Positions 1 through 12,300 of a DNA stretch of 64,000 nucleotides are shown in pieces. The notes below the pieces were generated by a model. The model was not told the DNA's origin, made no database searches, and saw only the letters and a program-made list of their open reading frames with translations. The translations under genes were made by a program, and so were the position numbers. Each line of letters opens with the position of its first letter. Within the stretch, counting starts at the first letter, position 1. The stretch is from Bryum argenteum (Eukaryota; Streptophyta; Bryopsida; Bryales; Bryaceae): NCBI GenBank assembly GCA_037043015.1, contig CM073321.1, positions 15,187,001 to 15,251,000 of the forward strand, in the 5' to 3' direction.

Positions 1-1003
1 GAAAAAGTTGATATTATTCTTTAAAAGACTCTTAAGATCGCGCTTTTTAGTAAATGACGTCTAGGAGGATGTCGTGCAAAACATCTTCATAGACATCCAA
101 GTAGATGTCTATGCGGACATTCATGCCTCGATCGTAGTTATGGTAAGTTGGACATCGTGTTAGACATCCGACTAGATGTTGAATGACTTGTCAACCGGTC
201 CGACGTGGAGTTTTTGTTGCCATGTAGATAAAGCGTAGATAACTTTATTAATCTATGTCCACGTGTTTTTGAGGATTAAATATCCACGAAATCACTTTTA
301 CTTTTTTTTTTGGCATCATTGTTATCTTGTAGATATTATATATATTATATTTTATACATAATATTTTTTAATATTTAAATATTTCTTAACCATAAAAAAT
401 TACAGAATTATAATATTCTAATTTATTTGAATATAATAAAAATTTACAAAATATTTTTTTATTGAAATATAATTATATATTTTAATATTTAAAAAATAGA
501 CCAATGAAAAAATAGTGAGAATAGCCTGAAATTAGTATTTTCAGTATTGCCACGTCACATAATGTTTTAGCAAGAAGAAGAAAAAAAAAGAAAAATTAAA
601 AATTAAAAAAAATTAAAAAAAAATAAAAAAAATAAAAAAACTACTAAAATGTGATGTTTCTTTTTCTACTTTTGAAAACGGCTGCCCATTCACCTACTCT
701 TTTAACATTGGAAATGCTTTTTACCCTGTCTACCAGTAAGTTTTGGTCGATTTTACCTTGCTGGTCTAAAATCCCTTGCCAGCGTGGCAGTTTGATGTCT
801 ATCAAGATGTCTTCAAAGACATCCATGTCTTCACCAACATCTTTTTGTTTGGTGATGTCTTCATGCCCCCCCAATCCAAAATGTGCCCGTTAGACGTACA
901 GACATCCTCCCGTCTTCGAAGACATCTTTTAAGACAGTAAGACATCACAAAATACATTAGACATTACACAAGACATCACAAAAAACAGGGTTTTTTTATA
1001 GTG
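1..1003. mobile_element. CACTA-like transposon, right end (truncated by window start)
   Basis: The segment ends at 1003 in TATAGTG, so its terminal inverted repeat read inward is CACTATAAAAAAACCCTG, close to the CACTA terminus. The subterminal part is rich in the word GACATC/GATGTC, many times within 60-240 and 790-980. Bases 1-230 are closely repeated at 16860-17090 in the second copy of the family. No transposase is visible in this part. The element ends inside what reads as an exon of the minus-strand gene at 1004-5012, so it interrupts that gene. Class is inferred from the terminus and subterminal repeats. The left end is outside the window. Confidence 0.7.
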
Positions 1004-4000
1004 TCAGGTACGATTGCCACACCCCGGTATGCGTGTGCCACTTGCCGAGTCTGGAACTTCGAAACATACTCTTTACGAACATAGACTTTGATGAGGAAGC
1101 AGTGAGTCTGCAAAGCACAAGTAAAAATACGTTAACATAGAAGCATAGCCGGAAATAATCATGAATCGTGAAATTTAAAATTGGACTCTGTTACGTACCG
1201 CTTTCGGTTTGGGTACGGTAGAGGCCATTGGAAGGGGATTATATCCCCACCAGTCTCGAACCAGACGAAAACTATATGTTGCAGACTCAGAATCGAGAGT
1301 ACGCTCGATTCTACGACATTTTGGATGCATCAGAAGTATGGCTCCAACGTCAGTCAAATGATAAGCGGCAAACACGAAGAGGCTCTCAAAGTAGGTTTTG
1401 TCACGCCGATTCCAGGATGGAATTTCTGTTGGAGACACACCCGGCACAGGCAAGTTCTCGGGAGCATCTGCAAAAATGAGATCAATTCCTGGATGCTTGG
1501 GTTCATACTCCATCGCCGAACACGGGTACTTACGGTCTTTGCCAATCTGAGATAGAAGAGAAAATTTAGATACTGGCTACTAGATTCACAAGTACTCAAC
1601 TTACATATGGAAAATATAGTTGACAAATCTATGAAACAATACCTTCTTGATGTGCTCAACGATATCGAGGATTTGCGAATCCCATTTTGCAGTCTTCGAC
1701 GACTGATGAACCAAGTCTCCAATGTTGCCCTTCTCGAGATACATTGGCAGAGTCACCGAAATTTTTGACGACGAGCTGCTACCAATGTGCTTGGGTTTCG
1801 GAAGAGTGCGTTTCGGAAACAATGGATGGCTGATGCGACGCGGAGACTGCTGTGAGTTGTGGTCCACGGTGAACGATTGAGGAGGGGACCCTGCATTCGT
1901 AAGTCCACCTGTAGAAAGCTGAGTCAGTCTTGCATTGCGTCGATTTGCATTGTTTGTCACTCCCTCTGAAGCCTGAGTCAGATCAGCATCTTCTGGCCCT
2001 GCAATGTCATCTGGGAGGGGAGCAGTTTCTTCCGATTCTTGCTCGAGATCGACTACATGTTCCGCAACAGCATTGCGTCACCTCCTGGTTGCACGGGACT
2101 TGGGCACTGCAACTGGTGACGAAGGAGAGGAGATTGGATCTGGTGCATCTGGTAAAATGGACAAGTCGTCATCGTCATCGTCGTCAATCTCCATCGGTGC
2201 TGAGTCAGCTGGGTTTGTAGCCAGATTTCGAAGAAGATGCTTCTCCTCCTTGTGGACGTAGTTGTCGTCGCACTCAAGAAACCAACCACCGGTCGTCAAT
2301 TGGGAGTTAGTAAACCGCTCTTGTTGGGCTGAGGAGAAAAAACTGCGGGGATCATTCGTCACTGCAACGTCCTCGAACTCCATGGGAATCGAGAACGAAG
2401 GTAATGCTCCTTTAGCAACGAGCTCTTGCTTTAAGTACCTACAAGAAAGTAAACAAGTTAGATAGGGAAAATGGAAAAGGTTTGAAACATTTTCTATAAT
2501 ATTTTATAAAAAAAGGAATACGCACCGAAATATAAGCCGCTTAATTGTAGCATTGCCTCCAGTAATTTTACGAAGATCCGAGCCTTTAATGAACTTCGGA
2601 CTCGCATTTGAATCGAGGTAGTTTCCGAATGCCTTCTCCCATAAGAGTAACCTCCACTTCTCGACGTACGCAGCTGGCTTTAGGACAACACTAGACCACT
2701 CAATGTTGAGGTTCTTGTTGTCTACTAGATTCTGCAATTCACTTTCTAGTGATTGCTCAAGCTGAGAATACAGGAAACATGTTAGTATTTCAAGTAACAT
2801 ATGAATTCAAATTTTGTAATCACGGAATGAAAAAGCAAGTTACCTGTGCCCAAAGAGAAGCACGATGTAGAAATGCAACCAAAGCTTTATCTTTCATAGG
2901 GCGATCTTCTGGAAAGCGAAATGATCGTCGAACTTCGTCTGATGAGTTCCACCATTGGAGCCACTTTCCTTGTAATCGGCGAACATTGGTAGTGGCCACC
3001 ATTTGTAAGCGATCGATTGTCATATCGGGTTTAAGGTTAAGGGCCAGTAATGAGAATTAATCTGCACATCGAATCACGCTTTGATTAGAGCAATAGAACG
3101 TAGGGACAGTTTGAGTGTTAGTAATCGAAGAACCCAGCCAGCAATACCTCTCTTGCAAAAACTTTCCCGAGATTGATATTGGCCACCGCGACCATTTTGT
3201 CGAAATTCTTGCCACGTATTAATTTAATTTCAGCCTTGATTGCGTTATCCATGGCACTCCATACTCCCGGTCCAGTTTGTTTATCTTTTGGAACCGTGGC
3301 GTAGTAGGTAGCTTCAGCATCGTCGGATTTTTTTGCTAACCTCCTCTACAGAACAACCAAACCAAAAATGAGAAGTTGATTTAGATAATTTAAAGAAAAG
3401 GAGTTGAGCACATATGAAATGAACGTACCGCATATAGGAATTTTACGAAAACGTCTATTGTGACAGCATACCACGTCTCCTTTTTTGCTTTGGCATTCTT
3501 ACAGATCATGTAATCTTCCGCAGAAATAAGGTCCTTGAAATCTTCGAGTTTTAACTTTCCAAACTTCCTCATTTGCTGGAGTTTCGCACACAAACTGTCT
3601 TCGACGTGATCATGTTCAGTGGACCTACAACATAGAATGAAAGTTCAGAAAAGTTGTATATGATAAAATCACAAAATAATTATTTTTTTAAAATGCGACA
3701 TTCACTTACTAGTTAATGTCGTTCATAGCATCGAGGAGGAGATTGCTCTCTCCTGGGGCATCGAGAACGATGCAATCAACCGAAATGTACCAGGAGGGAT
3801 CATTCTTGTGATACCTCTCGATATGGCGCATCCAGGCCGTAACACGGTGGTTACCTTCGTAGACATAGAAATATTTGTCACTAAGGTTACAAAGATCAGG
3901 ATCAGATCGAAGCGAACTCTCGAACTCTTCATTGGCGGCTGCCCAAAGCGGGTTCTTCCAAAGTTCATCTTCAGTCTCAACCATTTTCACTCGGCCTTTC

Positions 4001-5012
4001 CTGTCGAAGGGAGACACGTACATTACCCGATCGCCTTCGCGGTATCCCTTGTTGAACTCGTTCTCGAGTTTTCGGACGTCTTGTTCTGAGATCGGGCGAA
4101 CCTTCGGATAACAAACGAGGCGGCAAAGTGGAATTAGCATACGAGACTTCTTAACAGGTTTGTAGCGTAACCTGTTGATGATCGCAATTGAATCACTCTT
4201 GTGGAGCATGCGCATCTCGTTCGCACTCCAGTCAGGGTCCTTGTTCTGCAAATGTTGGGGCATGTGAATGATTCCAACATTCACACCTCCAGGCAGTGTA
4301 GTTTCTTCATCATCCGAGATAGATTGGAGTCCGTCATGGTCTTCACACGGTAGATGGAGATCTTCACTGTCGAGAGGGATGTCAGTTGAAACAACATTGC
4401 CTTCACCTCCAACATTTTGTTGTAATGTCTGAATCGTGTCATGACCAAAATTCCCATCATCAGAATTGGGCGCTGAGATGGGTATTTTGTTTGAAGCGAG
4501 AGAATCGTCTTGTCCATCTTGAAGGGCAGGCACTTCACATGCTATCATCTGACAATCCAAAAACCAAGTACAACAACGCACACAGGACAATAAGTAATTA
4601 TGAAAATGAAGATAAGATATCAATAGATTTATATATTAGTCTCATACTAAAAAGGTTCGCATGTATTTCATGAACTCTAAGCAGTCATTCACTTGGAGGT
4701 ATTTTTGGATGAAAGTCGTGGTGAACGACGTGGTTCAATTCTAGCCAATGCTATCGCTTGTAATCGACGAGCCTTTGCCTTTGCATAATTAGTTGATCTT
4801 GTGCAACTAATTTGTGCAACCCGATCAACGTCGTCATTAAAAGTACGACGGACAGGAGTTGTAGGAGATGGCGTTTCAGGAACGGCGGACATTGGTATTG
4901 CTAATCTACGAGACTCGACGTAAGCTTGGACATGGACTCTCAAAGCGGATAGATCGCTATCCGCATCCGATTCTTCTTCTTCAACAGCACATGCCCGCTT
5001 TGAAGGGTCCTG
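1004..5012 (-). pseudogene. Spliced gene with ParB-like and DNA-methyltransferase-like regions, disrupted
   Basis: Reading down the minus strand, I infer exons 5012-4703, 4551-3710, 3624-3429, 3345-3148, 3061-2844, 2761-2526, 2438-1643, 1546-1199 and 1107-1004, each bounded by AG and GT; the last five joins keep phase. The 4551-3710 exon ends in a ParB/sulfiredoxin-like stretch (YVYEGNHRVTAWMRHIERYH). Exon 1546-1199 has DLIFADAPENLPVPG, resembling motif IV of amino-methyltransferases but with DAPE in place of D/SPPY, followed by RDWWGYNPLPM. Exon 2438-1643 has a poly-Asp tract. Damage: a TAG formed across the 3710/3624 junction, a 1-nt phase error in exon 3061-2844, an in-frame TGA at 2078-2080 (CGA expected) and truncation at 1004 by a CACTA element. 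Family assignment is from motifs only and moderately sure; the 5' end is unclear. Confidence 0.55.
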
Positions 5013-5221
5013 CAATACAAACAAAAAGTTTAATACCGTAAAATGAGATAAGAATATCAAATTAGAATGCTCAACTACGCATAGTTGATCTCAAGGATCC
5101 ACAATCCAGCATCACTCATGGGCGATTCCAGCGAGGCACTTTCAACATTTCAGACAAAAAGCAATCATCAACGCATCCAACCCGAATCCAACCCGAAGGA
5201 CACCAAATTCAGTTGACTGCA

Positions 5222-6300
5222 TCGGGCTGGCTCAGCACCAGCTTCATCGCCAAACCCTCACCACGGCCACCTCCACGAGCTTCCCCGACCTTATGTAGAG
5301 GCACAGAGGCCCTGCTTCGATCGAGCTCGAGCCAGGCTCAGCCCTCCAGCTTCATCGCCACGGCGTTCGAGGGGCCACCGCAGAGGGCTCGAATCCATCA
5401 CCCCGACCACTCACGGTGCGGAACAAGGAGGGGGAATCCAGTTCTACAAGCTGCATTCAGATGGTAACAAGATCCACAAGCAAAAAATAAAAATAAAAAT
5501 CAAGGAATGGTCGGACAAGTGTCAGACTTGCGTCGACGCAAGTCTGACACTTGTCCGACCATTTCACGCATTCACAAATCCAGGACCCCATCACGCCATC
5601 ACGAAGCGCTCGGGCGTGATAAGCCATGACAGCGTGGGGCTGGCTCAGCACCAGCTTCATCGCCAAACCCTCACCACGGCCACCTCCACGAGCTTCCCCG
5701 ACCTTATGCAGAGGCACTGAGGCCCTGCTTCGATCGAGCTTGAGCCAGGCTCAGCCCTCCAGCTTCATCGCCACGGCGTTCGAGGGGCCACCGCAGAGGG
5801 CTCGAATCCATCACTCCGACCACTCATGGTGCGGAACAAGGAGGGGGAATCCAGTTCCACAAGCTGCATTCAGATGGTAACAAGATCCACAAGCAAAAAA
5901 TAAAAAAAAAATCAAGGAATGGTTGGACAAGTGTCAGACTTGCGTCGACGCAAGTCTGACACTTGTCCGACCATTTCACGCATTCACAAATCCAGGACCC
6001 CATCACGCCATCACGAAGCGCTCGGGCTTGATAAGCCATGACAGCGTGGGGCTGGCTCAGCACCAGCTTCATCGCCAAACCCGCACCACGGCCACCTCCA
6101 CGAGCTTCCTCGACCTTATGCAGAGGCACAGAGGCCCTGCTTCGATCGAGCTCGAGCCAGGCTCAGCCCTCCAGCTTCATCGCCATGGCGTTCGAGGGGC
6201 CACCGCAGAGGGCTCGAATCCATCACCCCGACCACTCACGGTGCCGAACAAGGAAGGGGAATCCAGTTCCACAAGCTGCATTCAGATGGTAACAAGATCC
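5222..6300. repeat. 412-bp tandem repeat, about 2.6 copies
   Basis: Three successive copies start near 5224, 5636 and 6048, spaced 412-413 bp and nearly identical. Each contains GGGCTGGCTCAGCACCAGC near its start. Copies one and two end in a long palindrome and a short A-rich tract. Copy three stops near 6300 before the palindrome. Apparent reading frames repeat with the unit and have no recognisable product, so I do not treat them as genes. Confidence 0.9.
5506..5563. repeat. 58-bp perfect palindrome, no spacer
   Basis: The two 29-bp arms meet at the centre GCGTC|GACGC (5534/5535) with no loop, and every base pairs. A second copy centred at 5946/5947 is the same except for one mismatch (TTGG against CCGA). 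Such a sequence can extrude a cruciform or, if transcribed, form a near-perfect hairpin. Confidence 0.95.
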
Positions 6301-6450
6301 ACAACCCACCAGCTGCATCGCCACGGCGTTCTAGGGGAGCCTTGAGTACCACAGGTCGTAGCACACCTCAATGCAGAGAATCCATCGTCACCAACAAGAG
6401 TGAGGCAGATTTTACGATGAAGTAGGTGTAGGGTTTACTCGAATCCATAC

Positions 6451-6723
6451 CTCAAAATTTTTAGTGTACGCTTGAATCTTCATCGCTTGGCCCCAATATG
6501 GATCACTTCTGTAAATAGAAGCGAACAAACTCGATTCTCATGATTTAGAACTCACATTGTCGAGATCGTTCACGACTTCCTCCTCTCCTGGTACCAGCAC
6601 AGCTTCTTTCTCTCTTTCCAGTACGACCTCCTCCACTCCTCGCAGTAGTGCCATCTCTTCGCAAACTTTGTCCGCCATCTTTCCTTCGTCTTCGATCTGA
6701 GCACCTCTCTCCTTCAATTTCAC
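6451..6723 (-). other. Possible 5' exons of the ParB/methyltransferase-like gene
   Basis: Two minus-strand coding-like pieces lie beyond the tandem repeats. One ends at 6556 with GACAAT|gtgagt and encodes an acidic, Glu/Val-rich segment (LLRGVEEVVLEREKEAVLV). The other, 6508-6451, is bounded by ttacag and gtatgg and reads SDPYWGQAMKIQAYTKNFE. The second would join in frame to the exon at 5012. The phase between the two pieces does not match, so either the join is wrong or the gene is damaged here too. If correct, the 412-bp repeats sit in an intron. Confidence 0.3.
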
Positions 6724-7189
6724 AAATACAGAAATAAACCAACGACGATTCCAAACAAGGCTGTGTTACAATCTTCATCAACTTCTCAACTGAGTTTAGA
6801 ATTCAATGTCTAGGCATCTCGAATCTTATGTTGTCAGCCAAGATCCCTCATCACTTCTAAAAATAATACCCTACCAACCTCTCCATTTTCAAAGCGGCGG
6901 CCTACAGGAATCAACTGGTAGGGTTTAATAAATTGCGATTGTCGTACTATCTGCCTACTTCCTCCCACGCCTACACAAAACACCGAAACAGACAATCAAA
7001 CGATGCTCTGCCAGCATGAAATCCGAGGTACAAGCGAGAGATCCGGCTGCCATCGCTGGACAGCCATCGAACTGCCGCATTCGGCGAAGCGCTGTCAGTA
7101 AAATTATGCATCGGTGGCGGAGCCTTCGAGCGGACGAGGCGGAGCTCAGCGCGGCATCAAAGTCTTCTGGACCTTCGAGGTCCTCAGGC

Positions 7190-7570
7190 GGTCTCAACCC
7201 CCGAACCGAGCAAGCGTCATCCGGATACGATGGAATCGGGATCTACGGGGTCCCTTCCTGGTCCTCACCGCGGTCTCAAACCCCGAACCGAGCAAGCGTC
7301 ATTCGGATACGATGGAATCGGGATCTATGGGGTCCCTTCCTGGTCCTCACCGCGGTCTCAACCCCCGAACCGAGCCAGCTCTTCCGGATACGATGGGATC
7401 GATATCTATGGGGGCCCTTCCTGGTCCTCACCGCGGTCTCAACCCCCGAACCGAGCCAGCCTCGTAAGGATACGGTCCTCACAGTGGTCTCAACCCGCGA
7501 ACCGAGCCAGCCTCGTAAGGATACGGTCCTCACAGTGGTCTCAACCCGCGAACCGAGCCAGCCTCATCGC
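7190..7570. repeat. Minisatellite, 81-bp then 49-bp units
   Basis: The phrase GGTCTCAACCCCCGAACCGA recurs at about 7190, 7271, 7352, 7433, 7481 and 7530. The first units are about 81 bp and the later ones about 49 bp, apparently shortened by internal deletion. All three forward frames stay open through it, which explains the long frames there. I see no gene. Confidence 0.9.
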
Positions 7571-7574
7571 ATCT

Positions 7575-7745
7575 ATACCCGAACCTGGCCCTACCCTGAT
7601 CTCACCCTATCCCCGGCCCTACCCGTACTAACCCTGCCCCCAGCTTATCCGGTTGTCCTACTAGCCCTGGCCCTACCCTTACCCACCCCGTACTTATCCG
7701 GCCCAAACCTACCCGGCCCGCCCTTACCCACCCCTAACCTACCCA
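7575..7745. repeat. C-rich degenerate CCCTACC/CCCTAACC tract
   Basis: The plus strand is a run of degenerate CCCTACCC, CCCACCCC and CCTAACC words, so the minus strand is strongly G-rich with many GGG runs and could form G-quadruplexes. It directly follows the minisatellite. Confidence 0.7.
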
Positions 7746-8005
7746 ACAGTCAAAAACAAAGGGTACATATTCACGTCATAATATCTAATTCTTTCAAGTA
7801 AGTCATAAATATGCACACAAAGTAAATTAACACCAAAAACATATGTATTCGTTATAATTCTAAAAGTACAAACTAAAGGCTCACATGTACTTAACTGAGA
7901 CCTACAAGTACTAAATTGGCGCCCGCGAGTACTAACATGGCATTTAGTCTTGGATTCGTATATGTCATGGAACTCTATAATATCATAAGTTCTACCTACT
8001 TCATA

Positions 8006-8512
8006 CCGAAAAATGTACTCTCGTTTACTGAATACTTAATTAACCCTAAGTCCTCCCAATATACCAGGAAGTAGGGTTTCTCATGTACCTCTTCTAACTC
8101 TTCAGCACTTGTCTCAAATCCATCCGTAGTATCATCTTGTGTTTCCTGCTGAAAAGAGACTCCTGCTCTGTCGCCCACGTCGGTGACCCTTTTCTCCTCA
8201 GAAATTAGTGTTTCATATCCTGATCGATTGTCTTTCTCTTTGGATTCTCTGCGGCCTTGAAAAAATGACATCTTCATATTAAACCATATACATAATCGGT
8301 AATACTTTAACCTATACAAATATTCAGAGCTTTAACATACACAATTTCCTTACCTCATATGTAGAGTCTACACCTCCATCGTCATCTCCGTCGGCGCAAA
8401 TAATCCCGCTAGACTTCCTGATTTGCGTGCTACGCCCTTCCTCCTCGTCTTCTTTCGACTTCGTCCACCGCAAACACTCTCCGCACACTCGCCGAGGTTC
8501 GGGCGATCGCAT
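8006..8512 (-). other. Possible exons of an unrecognised acidic protein
   Basis: Minus strand: one piece ends at 8354 with TATGAG|gtaagg and includes RRVCGECLRWTKSKEDEEEG. A second starts at 8255 after ttcaag and is acidic, ending before a TAA near 7996 with ELEEVHEKPYFLVYWEDLGL. The phases of the two pieces do not agree, so a continuous product is not shown. I do not recognise the family. It may belong to the neighbouring minus-strand gene or be a separate remnant. Confidence 0.25.
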
Positions 8513-9367
8513 CTCAATAGTCCGCCCGAATTCGGTAGGACATCATCGTCTATCGTGGATATCGTATCCGTCAAGGTCCCGATCGTCGCCGCTAAAGTTT
8601 TTCTCATCGCGCTTCCGCAGCACTACGCCCTGCGCTTTAGAATTACCAACTTGATACCACCCGCTTTCTTCTTCTTTCTCGACCAATTTCCTTTCCTCTC
8701 TCACTCTTTGCTAGCGTTTTTCGTCCATGTCGCTTGCAATGAGAGAACTTATCACTCGATGCACCTAACGAGTCCTAGTGTTCTTCGTGCAAATGAAGAG
8801 GTCGAACTATGATTTTCAACTCCAATATATTAGTATCTCTTGCGGTCAGAAACCCTAATCGCCCACCGTGTAATCCCTAACACCCCGTAATGACCGTGTT
8901 TGACAAATCAAAATAAGCTTACTTTGGGACGCATCTATTATCCAACTAAATTTCGACAATGACGGCCCGCCGTCACTTTACCGTGATACACTTACTTATT
9001 TTGTTGGGGATCTCCTATTTAAAATCCTAAGTACTTAAGGCAATTATGGCGATCTTGATATTTTAAGTCTTTGTAAGTAACGTGTTTTCAAATTGTCATG
9101 CTCACGATTGAGTGTCTAGTATCCGTATGTTGTCTTTGTATGAAATTACGTTTTATAGGTGTTCATGACGTATTCAAATACGTTAAACCAAATTCACATA
9201 TTTGAACTTTCAAACGCACCTCCGACTCTCTTTCTCTCTCTTCACTTGTTGATGTTTTCTTCCTCGCTTGCATCTATCATGGCATCCGCCGCTCCCCCGC
9301 TCCACTACCAACGCTATCGCCATCGGTCCGAAGACTTAAGTCCCCCATCCGCATTCCTTCAGGGTCG

Positions 9368-12300
9368 ATGGAGTGGCGTGTCACTCCGTCTTGGCTAGCA
9401 ATTCGATTCAGGTTTGATGAGTCCTCTCTCTGGTTAGAGAATCAAGTCTTAGATCCTAATACTAATCTTGTCGACTACTCTGTCCTAGTCGAACCAGTCG
9501 CCCTAGACAGTAACTGCAAAATCTATAAGCTACGGCCTGGACAGTATCGACTGTTTGGCTTGACTGAGTCCATCATGAACGCCTCCACCGTCCTCCTCAC
9601 TCCTCGTAGTTCTTCTACCATCTCCACAGTTGTTCCAGTTCTTGCTCGTGTCAAGGTCGAACCCGGACTCGAAGCCCGTATCGGTATTTCTGATTCATCA
9701 GACGATGAAAGAAAATCGTCCATCGAGTCCCGTCGTCTAGCATCAAGTGTCCCTCCCCCCTTGTCTGGTTCCGAACACCGTCTCAGAACCACCCCCGTTG
9801 CACTTCTCGCGTCCAAAGTTGAAAACCATAAAAACATTCTTTCCTCGCTCCGAAGACTAGGTAGCATGTCTCGCAACAAAACTATACTCAAAAAAATTGA
9901 TTTCGATTCCATTCCTACTCACAACGTTTCTTTCCTGCCTCCTACTTTCAATGGTGATGTCCTGTACATTCTTCCTCCCATTCTTCCGACTACTGCTGTC
10001 AAGGTAGCCAAATCTATGGAAGGGATGGACAAAAGATACGACGGTCATGTGTGGACAAGGACAATGACAACTAACATCAGTAGCAACCTCGGTTTGTCTT
10101 TCCGCTATTCTAACTCGTGAGGGCATCTTCAATGCCACAATGACAAGTGCGGCTTCTTGCTACGACCTGACCGCAGAGCACAAGTCAATGAGGTGGAGTT
10201 CGAGGGCTTCTCCAAGGACCCCTTCTCTGTCGGCCAAGCGCCTCCTCCTTCTTCAACACTGGTCTGTAAGATCTGCAAAGAACCTCCCGTTTGTGTTGCT
10301 ATATGTCATTCTAAAATATTCTACGTATTCGGAGACGAGAGTCAAGAGCGTGCGTGTGTGCATATTGGTATGCACGAACATCCTGTTAAGGTCGGAGACT
10401 ATAGATGTGCACGTAGAATAATTGATGAGTTAATAGAGGAGCACGTAGAACGTAACCCACAAGCTACCACGTCCAAAATAGTCATGGAGGCTAGCAAGGA
10501 CTTACTCGGAAACTTACTTCTCCGTGAAGAAGGTGACCCTGTAACCTCCAAGCTCACCCTCCAGGAGCTAGAGCCTATCTTCGATCTGTGTAAAGAGCTA
10601 AACTCTCCGAGTGTCGTAATCGTATTACCACTTTCAAGCACTTGCACAGATACGGTGTTCTTGATGGGATCACCAAGCTTCGAGGCCTCAAAGAATCGGG
10701 CTTACATCCAACGTAACTCGTTCCCGCCAAGGAGATGAAAGTGACAAAGTTTTCATTTTCAAGATGTCCAAGGTCGGCCCCGGAAGCGGTGTAGACCTTG
10801 TTCGTCGATGCAACCTCAAGGCGACTTGTCCCACGCGTGGATGATGTTTGACCATGTCAAGCGTGTGAAGAACTGGACCACCATGGCCTGCCATGTATAT
10901 GACTCAAAAATCAGTCGCATTCTAACTATTGCATGCTGTGATTTCCAGTCTGAAGACGGAGATGCTCAAATCGTCTTCTGGAAAAACCTAAACCACGTCT
11001 GTGGGGCGTAAACGGAGTGCAAGTGCCGCAGTTTCAAGGGTTCATGGCCGACAGTGCGCAAGCCAACTGGAACGCTGTGCGGATCATTTACGGCTCCGGA
11101 GATCCTAAAGTGCCCATGGAAGGCCGGGAACGAACCTGCTACTTCCATTGGACGCAATCCCTAGAGAAACACACCAAACAATACATCGTGCACGAGCTGC
11201 AGGATCAACATCGACATCTTTGTAAGCAATACAAAGATGCACGCACCATGGCCGAGGCGGAGACAAGATATCAAGCGATCCGAGCTTGGTGGGCGCGCGC
11301 CACACCTCCGGTTGGATTAGGTCACCTCGAACACTGGCTTGCATTCTGGCACTTCCTATACAGGCAATGGGGTGGCTTCATGGAACTGGTGAGTCCGCAG
11401 CCACTAGAGCAATTATGTACCGAGCTTTTATGTCAAGCACATCCGTAAATTTTAGTTACCTTTTTACCATAGAATATTCTCTTCTTTATTGATTAAATTA
11501 AAAACATTTTAAAATATTTGAAATTTCAAAAAATCTATTTTTAGATCAGACTTTCGGTGACGAAAGTCTAACCCCCTCTGGATATCGTTATCAACTTTTT
11601 TTGTTATTAAGTCAAATGTCTTTGCACCTTGCAGGAAAATAAATATTCTACAGAGGAGCTGGCGGAGATGCCTTCATGTAACCTTGCGGAATCTATCCAT
11701 AACAAATGGTTGCAAGCGTCCGGCAACAAGGGTGGGGACTTGTACGTTGCAGCTGTTGATGATTATGTTCGTGCTTTCCTCCAAGTTGTGGGTTACCACG
11801 ACTTCAATGGAGGTGGCAAGGGTGGTAGTGGACCAACATCCGAAGAACTCTTACTTCGTCTTGCCCATAAAGCTCAACGTCATCGATCCATCAAGCCTAC
11901 ACAAAGGCGGTGTCGACTATCCGGGAGCCGAAAAAGATTTGTACCGAGATGCCCACCTTGAAGGGGCCGAGGTGTTCGGATCCAAGAAACGTAAGGCGAT
12001 GTTCCGATTGAGCCGATGATGAAACGCACACCGACACACCGTGAGCTACTCACGTCCCCGAATTGGGAGAAGGGTTACCCGAGCCTTGGCTGAAAATCTG
12101 AGTACTATTCATGAAGAGGATGAAGTTGACGAGCCACCGACATTACCATTTCCCTTTGGTGGACCTAGTATTGAACGTGTGACCGCTGTTCAGGAGACTA
12201 AAGTAGACGAGAGGCTCGCACATTGCTCGTTTGAGGAGAATTCTCGCCAAGGCTTGTTGGGGTATCATGCGAAAGAGTAAAAAAGATGTGACTCACGAAT

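Noticed and set aside
5213-6345. Repeated 84-codon frames
   Set aside because: They recur with each 412-bp unit and have no recognisable product; they are repeat DNA.
7016-7801. 261-codon frame
   Set aside because: Open because the minisatellite and C-rich tract lack stops; all three frames are open there.
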